DNA from: Thermoplasmatota archaeon
GTDB taxonomy: Archaea > Thermoplasmatota > E2 > UBA202 > JdFR-43
Length of the DNA: 64,000 nucleotides
NCBI GenBank assembly: GCA_029258955.1
Contig: JAPDJT010000011.1
Span: 1-64,000 of the forward strand
Reading direction: 5' to 3'
Below the pieces are notes generated by a model. It searched no databases and was not told the origin of the DNA. It worked only from the letters and a program-made list of their open reading frames with translations. Made by a program: the position numbers and the translations under genes. Shown here piece after piece: positions 24,670 to 33,839 of this stretch (positions within the stretch are counted from its first letter, which is position 1; each line of letters starts with the position of its first letter).

Positions 24670-26316
24670 CTAAAGTATGTCTATAGCCCTAGATAGTACT
24701 TGTTTTCCTCTGTAATCTGGTAAAAGAATGGGAGCTTTTCTTTCTTTCTTTATCTTTGCTTTCTTTAATTCTTCAATGTATTTTTCTACATGCTCTAAGC
24801 TTAGCTTTCCAAATTTAGCTTTCTTTGCATATTTGGCAGCGTTAATTCCAGCTATTCTTCCAAAGACTTGGGTGTCAAGCAATGAATTACCCATGAGCCT
24901 ATTCTTTCCGTGAACTCCTCCTTCTACTTCGCCTGCTGCAAATAAAGCTTCAATAGGCCCACTTACGCCAAGAACTTGGGCATTTTCATTTATTTCTATT
25001 CCTCCATTCTGATAATGCAACGTTGGAAATACTAATATTGGCTCTTCTCTCATATCAATGCCAAATCTCTTAAACATCCTGAACATTGCTCCCAAGCGCC
25101 TTTCTATAGTGCCTTTTCCATGGATAATTTCAATCATTGGCGAATCAAGCCATACACCACGCATTCCAGTTGGTGTAACAACGCCTTTGTTGCGTCCATA
25201 GCATTCCCTTATGATGGCAGCAGCTTCAACATCCCTTGGCTCTAAAGGATGAACAAATTGCTCTCCATCAACATTAACTGGCTGTGCTCCTAAGCCTCTT
25301 ACCTTTTCTGTTACAAGCAATCCAACAATTTGCTCAGGATAAGCCACGCCTGTAGGATGATATTGAACAGAGTCCATATCTCTTAGTTTCGCTCCAAGCC
25401 TATAAGCAATAACTAAACCATCTGCCGTCGCCCCGTAATGATTTGTTGTTGGGAATCCTTGTATATGTAGCCTACCAAATCCTCCTGTCGCTAAAACAAC
25501 AGCTTTTGCTCTAACAACATAATACTGGTCTGTTTCCAAATTATAAAGCAACGCCCCCGTAACTCTATTTCCATCTGTAAGTAGCTCTATAGCGGGAGAA
25601 AATTCAAGAACTTTTATTCCTATATTTCTTGCCTCGTCTCTTAGCACGCGCATTATTTCCATTCCTGTATAATCTTTGGCAGAGTGCATTCTCTTGCGAG
25701 ATGTTCCGCCCCCATGTATTGTTATCATTTCTCCATCTGGCTTTTTATCATACATTACACCAAGCTCTTCATGCCATTTTATGATTAATGGGGCATCCAA
25801 AACAAGCCTTGCCACCAACTCAGGCTTATTGGCAAAGTGCCCTCCTCCTATTACATCCAAGTAATGGATCAGTGGAGAATCATTTGGTTTATCTGCTGCT
25901 TGTATTCCTCCTTGAGCCATTATTGTATTGCTATCTCCATGGCGAAGCTTTGTAGCTATTATGATATTTTCTGGCTTTATTCCATTGTAGTAAGCAAATA
26001 AAGCTGCAGCTGTTCCAGCCCCTCCCCCTCCAATAATTAATACATCTGCTTCATAATCAACTTGGCTCAAATCAATTTCTTTTGGCTCAATAAGGGGATA
26101 AGCTTCAATTATATCTGCAACCTCATTTGGAACAATTTCGCCTTTGCTTACTCCCACATTTAATTTTCTTTTCGCCTCAGGCTTATAATCGGGGTGCCAT
26201 TTCTTTAGCAATGCTTCCTTTTCCTTTTCCTTCATTCTTTCTGGTAGCTTTTTAAGCCTCTCATCCCTTGTCTCCTCAACTTTCCTTATAGATTTCTCAA
26301 ATTCTTTTGGATACAT
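24670..26316 (-). CDS. tfrA: Fumarate reductase/thiol:fumarate reductase-like flavoprotein subunit
   Basis: 548 residues; last gene of the operon, directly after the iron-sulfur subunit. The FAD-binding Rossmann motif is VLIIGGGGAGTAAALFAYY (about 90). The family's substrate-site motifs follow: HGDSNTIMAQGGIQAAD, the His-containing SVQYHPTG, GVHGKNRLMGNSLLDTQVFG near 465. The N-terminal about 85 residues (YPKEFEKSIRKVEETRDERL) extend beyond the standard fold. In methanogens TfrA reduces fumarate with coenzyme M and B thiols; here the neighbours HdrB and HdrC make a thiol or HdrABC electron source likely. A role as aspartate oxidase is less likely given the operon. Confidence 0.88.
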   Translation of the reverse strand: MYPKEFEKSIRKVEETRDERLKKLPERMKEKEKEALLKKWHPDYKPEAKRKLNVGVSKGEIVPNEVADIIEAYPLIEPKEIDLSQVDYEADVLIIGGGGAGTAAALFAYYNGIKPENIIIATKLRHGDSNTIMAQGGIQAADKPNDSPLIHYLDVIGGGHFANKPELVARLVLDAPLIIKWHEELGVMYDKKPDGEMITIHGGGTSRKRMHSAKDYTGMEIMRVLRDEARNIGIKVLEFSPAIELLTDGNRVTGALLYNLETDQYYVVRAKAVVLATGGFGRLHIQGFPTTNHYGATADGLVIAYRLGAKLRDMDSVQYHPTGVAYPEQIVGLLVTEKVRGLGAQPVNVDGEQFVHPLEPRDVEAAAIIRECYGRNKGVVTPTGMRGVWLDSPMIEIIHGKGTIERRLGAMFRMFKRFGIDMREEPILVFPTLHYQNGGIEINENAQVLGVSGPIEALFAAGEVEGGVHGKNRLMGNSLLDTQVFGRIAGINAAKYAKKAKFGKLSLEHVEKYIEELKKAKIKKERKAPILLPDYRGKQVLSRAIDIL

Positions 26317-27042
26317 TTAATCAGCCTCCTCCTTTGCCTCTTCCTCTTCTTCCGGCTCAATATCTCTTGAATTATACATTTCCCTCAGCTCCTCTATACT
26401 TTTCTTCATCATTTTCCTCATTTCCTCATCATATTTTCCTTCCTCTATCTCCTTAACCCTTTCCTCCAAATGTTTTGCTTTAGGAGCAATATATTTGCCA
26501 TATAGCCTTCTTGCCAGCTGAGCAACATGATAGTGAGCTATCTCTGCGGGGCAGCGCATAGCACATAAGCCACACTGTATGCAATCAAAGGAAAGTTCAG
26601 CAGCTTTGGCAATGTCTCCGCGCAATGAAGCCTGTATATAATCCATTACTTCTAATTCCTGCGGACATGCCTTTGTGCATGTATTACATGAAACACATCT
26701 TGCCAGCTCAGGATAAAAATTCACTAAAGCTTTATCATCTGGCTTAATCTTATTTAAATCATAAGTTGCTTTATTTGCTGGAGTAAATGGAAGTTGTACA
26801 AGCCACATTCCATCTTCTACAGTAGTCTGGCATGCCAAATCTGCATATAACTTATAATCTCCTTCTTTTCTATATACTGTTGCACAAGCTCCACAAAATC
26901 CAGCTCTACAGCCTGCTCCTCTTATATAACGGTAGCCAGCATATTCCATTGCTTTCATTATTGTTAGCCCAGCTGGAACTTTATATTCCTTTCCCATTAT
27001 ATATATCCTAACCATTTTCATTTCCTGTTTCTTTTTCGCCAT
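26317..27042 (-). CDS. tfrB: Fumarate reductase/thiol:fumarate reductase-like iron-sulfur subunit
   Basis: 241 residues. N-terminal 2Fe-2S ferredoxin domain has CRAGFCGACATVYRK and a later Cys in LACQTT. Two 4Fe-4S motifs follow: CVSCNTCTKACPQE (about 130) and CIQCGLCAMRCPAE (about 157). In methanogen TfrB this part is fused to two CCG domains; here the CCG protein is a separate gene just upstream. The C-terminal tail is strongly acidic (EPEEEEEAKEEAD), which is not usual for the family. Its stop abuts the start of the flavoprotein gene. Confidence 0.88.
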   Translation of the reverse strand: MAKKKQEMKMVRIYIMGKEYKVPAGLTIMKAMEYAGYRYIRGAGCRAGFCGACATVYRKEGDYKLYADLACQTTVEDGMWLVQLPFTPANKATYDLNKIKPDDKALVNFYPELARCVSCNTCTKACPQELEVMDYIQASLRGDIAKAAELSFDCIQCGLCAMRCPAEIAHYHVAQLARRLYGKYIAPKAKHLEERVKEIEEGKYDEEMRKMMKKSIEELREMYNSRDIEPEEEEEAKEEAD

Positions 27043-27043
27043 T

Positions 27044-27841
27044 TTATCCCTCCTTAAATGCTTTTTCCATTAGCTCGCTAAAATAATAAACTGGCATTTC
27101 TACAAAATCTGGGTGTAATTTTTTAACTTCTCTCTGCATTTCCTTAAGATTGAAATGGCAGAGTGGACAAGAAGTTATTATTGCATCTGCATTGTTTTTC
27201 CTTGCATTTGTTATAATTCTATACACCCTATCAACAACAGCTTCCTTATTGCTAACAACATTATAGCTTCCGCAACACTCATTTTTTAATGGGAAATTAA
27301 CAGCACTTCCTCCCAAAGCTTCAACAAGCTTTTCCATTGTTGTCGGCATTTCATATTCATCTATTGCAACTTCCTTAGGGCGCAAAAGCAAGCAACCATA
27401 ATAGCAAGCATAATTTTTATTCAATGGTTTCTTAACTTTGCTTTTTATTTCATCTAGCTTCATTGCTAAGATTTGCAATGGATGTAAAACTTCTACGCTC
27501 CCGTCATAATCTGGTTCTTCATCCATAAACGCATTTATCTTTGCCATTGCTTCTTCATCTTCTTTAGCCATTAAATTTGCCTGCTTTAATGTATTGTAAC
27601 AAATTGAACATGGAACAATAAGCTTGCTAAATCCTTCCTCCTTTGTTTTAATCAAATTTCTTATCGCCGCCAACCTATACATTAAGTTATCTGTAGCTAA
27701 GCTATAGACAGTGCCACAACAATACCATTTGTTCAATTCCTTTAATTTTATCCCAATTTTATTAAAAGCATTTATTAAACTTTCTTCAAATACCTTTGCA
27801 TTTGTTTTTAATGTACATCCCGGATAATAAGCAACCTCCAT
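27044..27841 (-). CDS. hdrB: Heterodisulfide reductase subunit B (CCG-domain protein)
   Basis: 265 residues from ATG 27841, chosen for the GGGTGAT site before it; GTG 27850 is the longer option. Two full CCG motifs are present: PGC...WYCCGTVYS...CSICYNTL (N-half) and YYGCLL...NECCGSYNV...CPLCHFNL (C-half). In HdrB these ligate the two non-cubane 4Fe-4S clusters that split disulfides. Because both motifs are complete, heterodisulfide-type chemistry is plausible, but it could also serve as the SdhE-like partner of the following fumarate reductase. It is 5 nt after hdrC. Confidence 0.88.
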   Translation of the reverse strand: MEVAYYPGCTLKTNAKVFEESLINAFNKIGIKLKELNKWYCCGTVYSLATDNLMYRLAAIRNLIKTKEEGFSKLIVPCSICYNTLKQANLMAKEDEEAMAKINAFMDEEPDYDGSVEVLHPLQILAMKLDEIKSKVKKPLNKNYACYYGCLLLRPKEVAIDEYEMPTTMEKLVEALGGSAVNFPLKNECCGSYNVVSNKEAVVDRVYRIITNARKNNADAIITSCPLCHFNLKEMQREVKKLHPDFVEMPVYYFSELMEKAFKEG

Positions 27842-27846
27842 TTTGA

Positions 27847-28206
27847 TCACCCTGTGTATTTTCTTGCACCAGCTACTAAAGCAATTTGAGGAAGATTTTT
27901 CTTTATCTTCTCCAATTTTATATAATCAATGTTTTTACGAAGCTTTATTAAACGTAATGCTTCCATTATTTTCGCAATATCTACATTCTTTGGACATCTA
28001 ACAGCACATTGATAGCATTGAGCGCAAATCCAAGGTGTTTTAGCTTCAACAACGCTTTCATCTCCTCTTATTGTAAGCAATATAACTTGATTTGGCAATA
28101 AATCCATTTCATCCGCCATGGGACAGCCTGCTGAGCAACGCCCGCATTGATAGCATGCATACAAGTTTTGCCCACTTAACTCCTCAACTTTAGACAGCAA
28201 ACTCAT
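27847..28206 (-). CDS. hdrC: Heterodisulfide reductase subunit C
   Basis: 119 residues. Two 4Fe-4S motifs: CYQCGRCSAGCPMADEM (about 17-33) and CAQCYQCAVRCPKNVDI (about 61-77), separated by the usual helical linker. HdrC relays electrons from HdrA to HdrB. It overlaps the hydrogenase protease gene by 17 nt and precedes hdrB, so the subunits are made together. Confidence 0.9.
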   Translation of the reverse strand: MSLLSKVEELSGQNLYACYQCGRCSAGCPMADEMDLLPNQVILLTIRGDESVVEAKTPWICAQCYQCAVRCPKNVDIAKIMEALRLIKLRKNIDYIKLEKIKKNLPQIALVAGARKYTG

Positions 28207-28621
28207 TTTCTTCCTCCATTATTTCTTTAACTTTTTTCACAACTTCTGGAATCATTTTTTTAATTTTTGGCGATAATTCTTCCTTTATCTCTATGCCATC
28301 TACTCCTATACCGATAACTCTAACTTTTGGCATTTTAACATACCGCCTCAATATTCTGTAAGCAGAAGGAAAGTTTATATCATGATTAGCTACGCTTTCT
28401 TCATAATCATCAACATCTATTTCCTTTATTCCTTTTCCTTTGAAAGCATCTATTATTATTGCCAAATCATATTCAGCAATCATCTCTGCCAGTTCAAGCC
28501 CTCCTGCCATACAAAGTTTAACATCTGCTTCAACAACACCTTTCAATCTTTTAGCTACTTCTAAGCCAACTGCATCATCTCCCAGCAATGGGTTGCCTAC
28601 GCCTACAATAACACTATACAT
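28190..28621 (-). CDS. Hydrogenase maturation protease
   Basis: 143 residues. HycI/HyaD family: N-terminal VGVGNPLLGDDAVGLEVAKRL with the nickel-binding Asp, then IIIDAFKG, and a later ANHDINFPSAYRIL where the metal-ligand His normally sits. It cleaves the C-terminal peptide of the NiFe large subunit. The substrate gene lies just upstream and overlaps by 8 nt. The presence of both in one operon makes the pair functional. Confidence 0.92.
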   Translation of the reverse strand: MYSVIVGVGNPLLGDDAVGLEVAKRLKGVVEADVKLCMAGGLELAEMIAEYDLAIIIDAFKGKGIKEIDVDDYEESVANHDINFPSAYRILRRYVKMPKVRVIGIGVDGIEIKEELSPKIKKMIPEVVKKVKEIMEEENEFAV

Positions 28622-30044
28622 TTTTCTTTAGCCTCCTATACAGCTTTCCTTCTTTATACAGATTAACAATAAGAGGGGTTTGCCCTAAAGCATGGGAAGC
28701 ACAAGCCAAGCATGGATCATAGCAACGGAATGCTGATTCAACTTTATTTAGTAAAATGTCATCTACCTTGCCATTTTTAATTACTTTTTTTGCAGCATTA
28801 GCAACACTCATGTTAATGGCAGCATTGTTATTGGTGGTAGCAACAATCATATTTGCTTTCTTAACCAAGCCTTTTTCATCTAATACATAATGATGAATTA
28901 ATACACCGCGAGCTGCCTCAACAACTCCTATACCCTCGCTTGGCTCATTTGGCATATTTCGCAAATCCTCTCCAGTAATATTGCTATCTTTAACTAAGTC
29001 GAGCATTCTTTCTGCAGCATTCAACATTTCAATTAAGCGAGCATAATAATAGGCAAAAGTCTCATGAACTATGCCATCTTTTCTAAATTCTTTAAACTCC
29101 TCCATAGCATGCTTTGTATTCATTCCATCTGCAACATTTAACCGTGCTAATGGCCCTACTCTATAGATACCACTATCCTTTCCATCAACAAATCCTTTCC
29201 ATCCTATTTGCTTTAAATAGGGGAATTTAACATAAGTCCATTCTTCAACATGCTCCTCAACATATTTCAAAATATCTTTTGGCTTTACTTTAAACAACTC
29301 TTTTCCATTTGGATCAACCACTCTTATATCTCCATCATAATAGTTAACATGATTTTTTTCATCAACAAGCCCCATATAATATGTTTCTAAGCTATCTAAT
29401 CCAAGCAATTCATTCCATCTCTTGCTGTTGAAAACTTCCTTAAATATTTCCAAGCTTTTTAAAGCAAAATTAATGCATGATTTCGCTTTTTCTTCTATTT
29501 CTCTCCTTTCATCTTCATTTATTCCTTTGCTTACTCCTCCTGGAATAGCAGAAACAGGATGAATTTCTCTTCCTCCCAGCATTTTAATGACTTCCATTGC
29601 ATAACGACGATGCTTAATTACTTCCTTTCCTATTTCCAGTCCAAATTTTTTGATTAAGCCAATAACATTTCTCTCCCCCTTAGGAACATCTCCAAGCAAA
29701 ACATCTATACCCCCAAGATAATACAAATGGAGGCAGTGGTCATAAAAAATGTAGGCATTATATAAAAGCTCCCTGAGCAATTTTGCAGTTTTAGGGGGTT
29801 CAACATTAAATGCCATATCTAAAGCTTTTGCTGCCGCCATATGATGCGCTTCCGGGCAAACTCCGCAGATGCGGGAGGTTATTATTGGCATATCTTCGGC
29901 TTTTCTTCCTTGGCAAAATTTTTCAAAGCCCCTTAGCTCTGGAATTTGCATGTAAGCTTTTTCAACATTTCCATTTTCATCTAAAAAAATCTCTATTCTA
30001 CCATGCCCTTCAAGCCTTGTTATGGGATCAATACTAACCTTCAT
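28614..30044 (-). CDS. mvhA: F420-non-reducing NiFe hydrogenase large subunit
   Basis: 476 residues. Group 3c-type large subunit. N-terminal nickel motif RICGVCPEAHHMAA (about 58-71) and C-terminal motif DPCLACASHALGQTPL (about 447-462); the His of this motif is the normal protease cleavage point, leaving a short tail to be removed. Subunit A binds the Ni-Fe site and oxidises H2. It overlaps the maturation protease gene. No intein or selenocysteine is seen. Confidence 0.93.
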   Translation of the reverse strand: MKVSIDPITRLEGHGRIEIFLDENGNVEKAYMQIPELRGFEKFCQGRKAEDMPIITSRICGVCPEAHHMAAAKALDMAFNVEPPKTAKLLRELLYNAYIFYDHCLHLYYLGGIDVLLGDVPKGERNVIGLIKKFGLEIGKEVIKHRRYAMEVIKMLGGREIHPVSAIPGGVSKGINEDERREIEEKAKSCINFALKSLEIFKEVFNSKRWNELLGLDSLETYYMGLVDEKNHVNYYDGDIRVVDPNGKELFKVKPKDILKYVEEHVEEWTYVKFPYLKQIGWKGFVDGKDSGIYRVGPLARLNVADGMNTKHAMEEFKEFRKDGIVHETFAYYYARLIEMLNAAERMLDLVKDSNITGEDLRNMPNEPSEGIGVVEAARGVLIHHYVLDEKGLVKKANMIVATTNNNAAINMSVANAAKKVIKNGKVDDILLNKVESAFRCYDPCLACASHALGQTPLIVNLYKEGKLYRRLKKNV

Positions 30045-30972
30045 CTTTCATCCTCCCTTTTGGCAATAATTTGGCAGCAGTATATTTATAAAATGTTCCT
30101 ATCATATCTTGGATACTTTCTATAATTTCCTTCTCCTTCTCCTCATCTATTTCTCTTAGCAATGAAGCAATAGCAGAAATCATTGCTGCTCCTTGATTTT
30201 TTACTTTTGGTGGTGGCCCCATACAACCAGTGCATGGAATGTTGGCAGAAATGCATTCACCTTTACAACCAGCTCTGGTGGCGGGACCCATACAAATGAT
30301 TCCTTGGGCTAAGAAGCATTTTCCATTATCTTCTTTTTCATGCCATCTGTAGAAGCGCTCTATTTCTATTTTCTCAGGCTTTGTGTCCTTTCTTGGACAT
30401 TCATCACATAATGCAACTTCTTTTCCGAATTTAGTTTTTCCCTGCAATAAAGCTTCTAAAGCTTCTTCTAAAACTGGCTTAGTTGGAGGACATCCTGGAA
30501 TAAAAGCATCTACTTTAACTACTTGATCTAAAGTCTTTAAATGAGGTAAAAATTCAGGAAGTTTTAAGTCATTGCTTTTTTCTTTTGGAATTATTTTTTC
30601 CTTATTTGGGGTTGTTTCATTCTCCAGATAAACTGTTTTAAAAATTTCTTTCTTGCTATACAAATTTGCTAAGCCTATTACACATCCTTCTATTGCGCAT
30701 GAGCCATAAGCAACTAAAATCTTTGATTTTTTTCTTAGCAACTTAGCTATTTCCTCATTTTCTGCTGTTCTTATAGCGCCATTATAAAAAGCAATATCTA
30801 TGCTTTTATCTGGCATTTTTTCCAAATCATCATATTTAAAATCAGTTGCACAAGGCCAGAAAACTATTTCTATATCATCCAACAAATCCAATAACTTTTC
30901 ATGTATGCCTAACAAAGAAACATCGCATCCTCCGCAACCAGCTCCCCAATACATTGCAATTTTCTTCTTCAT
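30034..30972 (-). CDS. mvhG: F420-non-reducing hydrogenase small subunit
   Basis: 312 residues from ATG 30972, chosen for GGAGG eight nt upstream and for giving the family start MKKKIAMYWGAGCGGCDVS; a frame extends to 31020. The proximal cluster ligands GAGCGGCD and a later GSCAIEGC and PGCPPTKP are typical. C-terminal Cys clusters include CDECPRK and GPATRAGCKGECISANIPCT then GCMGPP. It carries electrons from the Ni-Fe site to MvhD. It overlaps mvhA by 11 nt. Confidence 0.93.
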   Translation of the reverse strand: MKKKIAMYWGAGCGGCDVSLLGIHEKLLDLLDDIEIVFWPCATDFKYDDLEKMPDKSIDIAFYNGAIRTAENEEIAKLLRKKSKILVAYGSCAIEGCVIGLANLYSKKEIFKTVYLENETTPNKEKIIPKEKSNDLKLPEFLPHLKTLDQVVKVDAFIPGCPPTKPVLEEALEALLQGKTKFGKEVALCDECPRKDTKPEKIEIERFYRWHEKEDNGKCFLAQGIICMGPATRAGCKGECISANIPCTGCMGPPPKVKNQGAAMISAIASLLREIDEEKEKEIIESIQDMIGTFYKYTAAKLLPKGRMKDEG

Positions 30973-30973
30973 G

Positions 30974-31381
30974 TCATTTCCTCCATGGAGAAGGTCCAAG
31001 CTTTTTAATTTCCTCAACAAATTCTTTCATTACCTTAGAAAACTTTACTCCTTCTGTTGCAGAAATCCATTCTAAACGTAGTCTCTTTGGGTTTAAACCC
31101 ATTTCCTTAAGCAATTTCTTAAGCATCGCTACCCTATGCATGGCCCTATAATTCCCATTTACATAATGGCAATCTCCAGGATGACAACCTCCTATAAAAA
31201 CACCATCTGCTCCTTTCTTGAAAGCATCTAAAATAAACTCAGGATCAACTCTTCCCGAGCACATTACTTTTATTGGAATAACATTAGCAGGATATTTAAG
31301 GCGGGAGGTGCCAGCCATATCTGCGCCAGCATAAGCACACCAATTGCAAAGAAAAGCTACAATTTTTGGCTCAAAACTCAT
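30974..31381 (-). CDS. mvhD: F420-non-reducing hydrogenase iron-sulfur subunit D
   Basis: 135 residues. Motifs of MvhD: FLCNWCAYAGADMAG near the N-terminus, IPIKVMCSGRVDPEFIL (about 35-51), and GGCHPGDCHYVNGNYRA (about 63-80). It holds a 2Fe-2S cluster and links the hydrogenase to HdrA. A strong GGAGGTGAT site precedes it, and it overlaps hdrA by 4 nt. Confidence 0.95.
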   Translation of the reverse strand: MSFEPKIVAFLCNWCAYAGADMAGTSRLKYPANVIPIKVMCSGRVDPEFILDAFKKGADGVFIGGCHPGDCHYVNGNYRAMHRVAMLKKLLKEMGLNPKRLRLEWISATEGVKFSKVMKEFVEEIKKLGPSPWRK

Positions 31382-33312
31382 ATTATCACCTCCACCATCT
31401 TTTCTATCTGCTCATCTCTATAGTTGCGCATTTCAATATTATTGCTTGGGCATGCTGCTGCGCATGTTCCGCATCCTTCGCATAGAGCTTCTATACACTT
31501 TGCCTTTCCATTATGCCACTGCATTGCTCCATAAGGGCAAACAGAAATGCAAACTCCACATCCAGAACAATGCTCTTCATCTACTACCGCCACCAAAGGA
31601 TCTTTTTCAAGCTTATCTTTTGCAAATAAAGCAAGAACTTTTGATGCTGCAGCTGAAGCTTGAGCCACAGCAGAAGGAATGTCTTTTGGAGATTGAGCAC
31701 ATCCAGCAAAGTAAATGCCTCTGGACAAAGCTTCAACTGGCTTTAACTTTGGATGCGATTCCTTTAAAAAGCCTCCTTCATCTACAGCCACTTTTAGCAA
31801 TTTGGCTATTTCTTTGGTTTCTTCTTTGCCAACTATAGCCATTGCCAATACAACTAAATCAGCTTTTATTTCAACTTTTTTACCTGTAAGGGTGTCAACA
31901 CCATAAACAACAAGCTTATCTCCTTCTCTATATATCTTTGCAACCTTCCCCCTAATATAGTTTATTCTCTCTTCTTCCATTACCCTAGCAATAAATTCCT
32001 CATATCCTTTACCAGTTGCTCTTATATCAATGTAAAAGATATATGCTTCTCCATCTGGCACATGGTGCTTGTAAAGCAAAGCATGCTTTGCAGTATACAT
32101 ACAGCATATACTGCTACAATATGGCATATGATTTTTATCTCTTGAACCAGCACATTGAATGAAAACAACTTTTTTAGGAACTTTGCCTGTAGAAGGCTTT
32201 ATAATTTTGCCTTGCGTAGGCCCACTGGCTGAGAGCATTCTTTCAAATTCCAAGCTAGTTATTATATCATCATCTTCGCCATATCCATATTCTACAAGCT
32301 TATTTTTATCGTATAAATCATAGCCAGTAGCAACTATAATGGCTCCAACCTTTTCCTCCACAATTTTTGGTTGCATGTCGTAGTCAATGGCATCAGCTTC
32401 ACATGCCTCTTTGCATTGAGCACATGTTAAAGGAGCTAATCCAAGACATGCTTCTCTGTCCAAGGTATAGGTAGAGGGAACTGCCTGAGGAAACGGAATA
32501 TAAATTGCTTTCCTTGGCTTTCTTCCCATTTCAAATTCATTTGGAACAATAACTGGGCAAACCTTTTCACAATCTCCACATACAGTACATTTATCTTCAT
32601 CTACATAGCGAGGCTTCTTCAAAATTTTTACAGTAAAGTTGCCAACATAGCCAGAAATTTCTAAAATTTCAGAATAAGCATATAACTTTACTTTTGGATG
32701 CCTTGACAAAGCAACCATTTTAGGCGTAAGAATACACTGACTGCAGTCAAGCGTGGGAAAAGTCTCGCTAAGCTGAGCCATTCTTCCTCCTATACTAGGC
32801 TCTTTTTCCACCAAAATAACCTCATAGCCAGCATCTGCAATATCTAAGGCTGCTTGTATTCCAGCTATACCTCCTCCTATAACTAAGCATCTTTTTTCTA
32901 CTGGAACAAGAATGGGCATTAAATCTTCATTTCCTCTTAGCTTCTCAACAGTTGCTTTAACAAGCTTTATTGCTTTCTCAGTAGCTTCTTTACCATCATG
33001 AACCCATGAGCATTGCTCCCTAATATTTGCCATCTCGCATCTATAAGGATTGAAAAATTCTTTGCATACATTGCGGAATGTTTCTTCATGCATTGCTGGG
33101 GAGCAAGCTGCTATTACAACTGCATCTAAATTTTCTTCCTTTATCTTCTCCCTTATCAAATTCTGTCCAGGGTCTGAGCACATGTATTGGTATGTTGTTG
33201 CAAAAGCTACTCCCGGATACTTCCTTAGCTCTTCCGCCACTTTCTCAACATCTACAACGCCTGCAATATTCACCCCACAATGACAAACAAATACTCCTAT
33301 TCTTCTCGCCAT
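31378..33312 (-). CDS. hdrA: Heterodisulfide reductase subunit A (flavin bifurcating subunit)
   Basis: 644 residues. N-terminal domain with CHCGVNIAGVVDVEKVAEEL and QYMCSDPGQ; FAD domain with VIGGGIAGIQAALDIADAGY (about 145) and VEKEPSIGGRMAQLSETFPT. Cluster motifs: CTVCGDCEKVCP (about 240), CAQCKEACEADAI (about 300), and near the C-terminus CSGCGVCISVCP and CEGCGTCAAACP. HdrA splits an electron pair from MvhD/H2: one to ferredoxin, one to HdrBC. It overlaps korC by 16 nt, which directly links it to the 2-oxoacid oxidoreductase. Confidence 0.95.
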   Translation of the reverse strand: MARRIGVFVCHCGVNIAGVVDVEKVAEELRKYPGVAFATTYQYMCSDPGQNLIREKIKEENLDAVVIAACSPAMHEETFRNVCKEFFNPYRCEMANIREQCSWVHDGKEATEKAIKLVKATVEKLRGNEDLMPILVPVEKRCLVIGGGIAGIQAALDIADAGYEVILVEKEPSIGGRMAQLSETFPTLDCSQCILTPKMVALSRHPKVKLYAYSEILEISGYVGNFTVKILKKPRYVDEDKCTVCGDCEKVCPVIVPNEFEMGRKPRKAIYIPFPQAVPSTYTLDREACLGLAPLTCAQCKEACEADAIDYDMQPKIVEEKVGAIIVATGYDLYDKNKLVEYGYGEDDDIITSLEFERMLSASGPTQGKIIKPSTGKVPKKVVFIQCAGSRDKNHMPYCSSICCMYTAKHALLYKHHVPDGEAYIFYIDIRATGKGYEEFIARVMEEERINYIRGKVAKIYREGDKLVVYGVDTLTGKKVEIKADLVVLAMAIVGKEETKEIAKLLKVAVDEGGFLKESHPKLKPVEALSRGIYFAGCAQSPKDIPSAVAQASAAASKVLALFAKDKLEKDPLVAVVDEEHCSGCGVCISVCPYGAMQWHNGKAKCIEALCEGCGTCAAACPSNNIEMRNYRDEQIEKMVEVII

Positions 33313-33839
33313 TTTATCCCTTGCTCATATCCCAACTCTAAAGCTTTTTCATTTAATTCTTTAAATTTAGCCGGCACAGTTTCCAACACAGCCTTCTTTA
33401 TTGCTTCATATGAAATAAGATTTGTTACAGCAGTAAAGAATCCAAGCATAACTATGTTTGCAACTATTCTTTTTCCTAAGCCCTCAGCTATTCTTGTAGC
33501 AGGTATTTTAGCAACTTTTCCTTCGCCATTCTTAAGCTTAACTAAGTCCTCATCAATAATAAGCAATCCATCATCTTTTAGCAATGGAGCAAACTTTTCA
33601 TATGCTTCTTGACTCATTACAACGAGTACATCTGGCTGAGTTACATAAGGATAATCAATTTCATCATCGCTTATTACAACATTTGAGCTTGCTGCCCCTC
33701 CTCTTGCTTCCGGCCCATAGGAAGGTGTAAAAACTGCATTCTTGCCATCATAAAGAACAGCTGCTTTGGCAGCTATATTTCCCATTAATATTATCCCCTG
33801 TCCTCCAAATCCCCCAAATTTTATTTCCACCCTTTTCAT
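33297..33839 (-). CDS. korC: 2-oxoacid:ferredoxin oxidoreductase gamma subunit
   Basis: 180 residues. Typical start VEIKFGGFGGQGIILMGNIA, then ARGGAASSNVVISDDEIDYP and YVTQPDVLVVMSQEAYEKFAP. It binds CoA with the alpha subunit. It overlaps korB by 4 nt and hdrA by 16 nt. Separate gamma, beta, alpha and delta genes fit 2-oxoglutarate oxidoreductase (Kor) better than the fused pyruvate enzyme. Confidence 0.92.
   Translation of the reverse strand: MKRVEIKFGGFGGQGIILMGNIAAKAAVLYDGKNAVFTPSYGPEARGGAASSNVVISDDEIDYPYVTQPDVLVVMSQEAYEKFAPLLKDDGLLIIDEDLVKLKNGEGKVAKIPATRIAEGLGKRIVANIVMLGFFTAVTNLISYEAIKKAVLETVPAKFKELNEKALELGYEQGIKWREE

Noticed and set aside
24670-26316. L-aspartate oxidase (NadB) as the function of the flavoprotein
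   Set aside because: The partner FeS subunit and HdrBC neighbours fit fumarate reductase; nadA and nadC are absent nearby.
28614-30044. Selenocysteine codon or intein in the hydrogenase or Hdr genes
   Set aside because: All cluster and nickel motifs use normal Cys codons, frames are continuous and lengths are normal.
31344-31838. 164-codon forward frame opposite hdrA/mvhD
   Set aside because: Antisense to conserved cluster motifs; no independent evidence.
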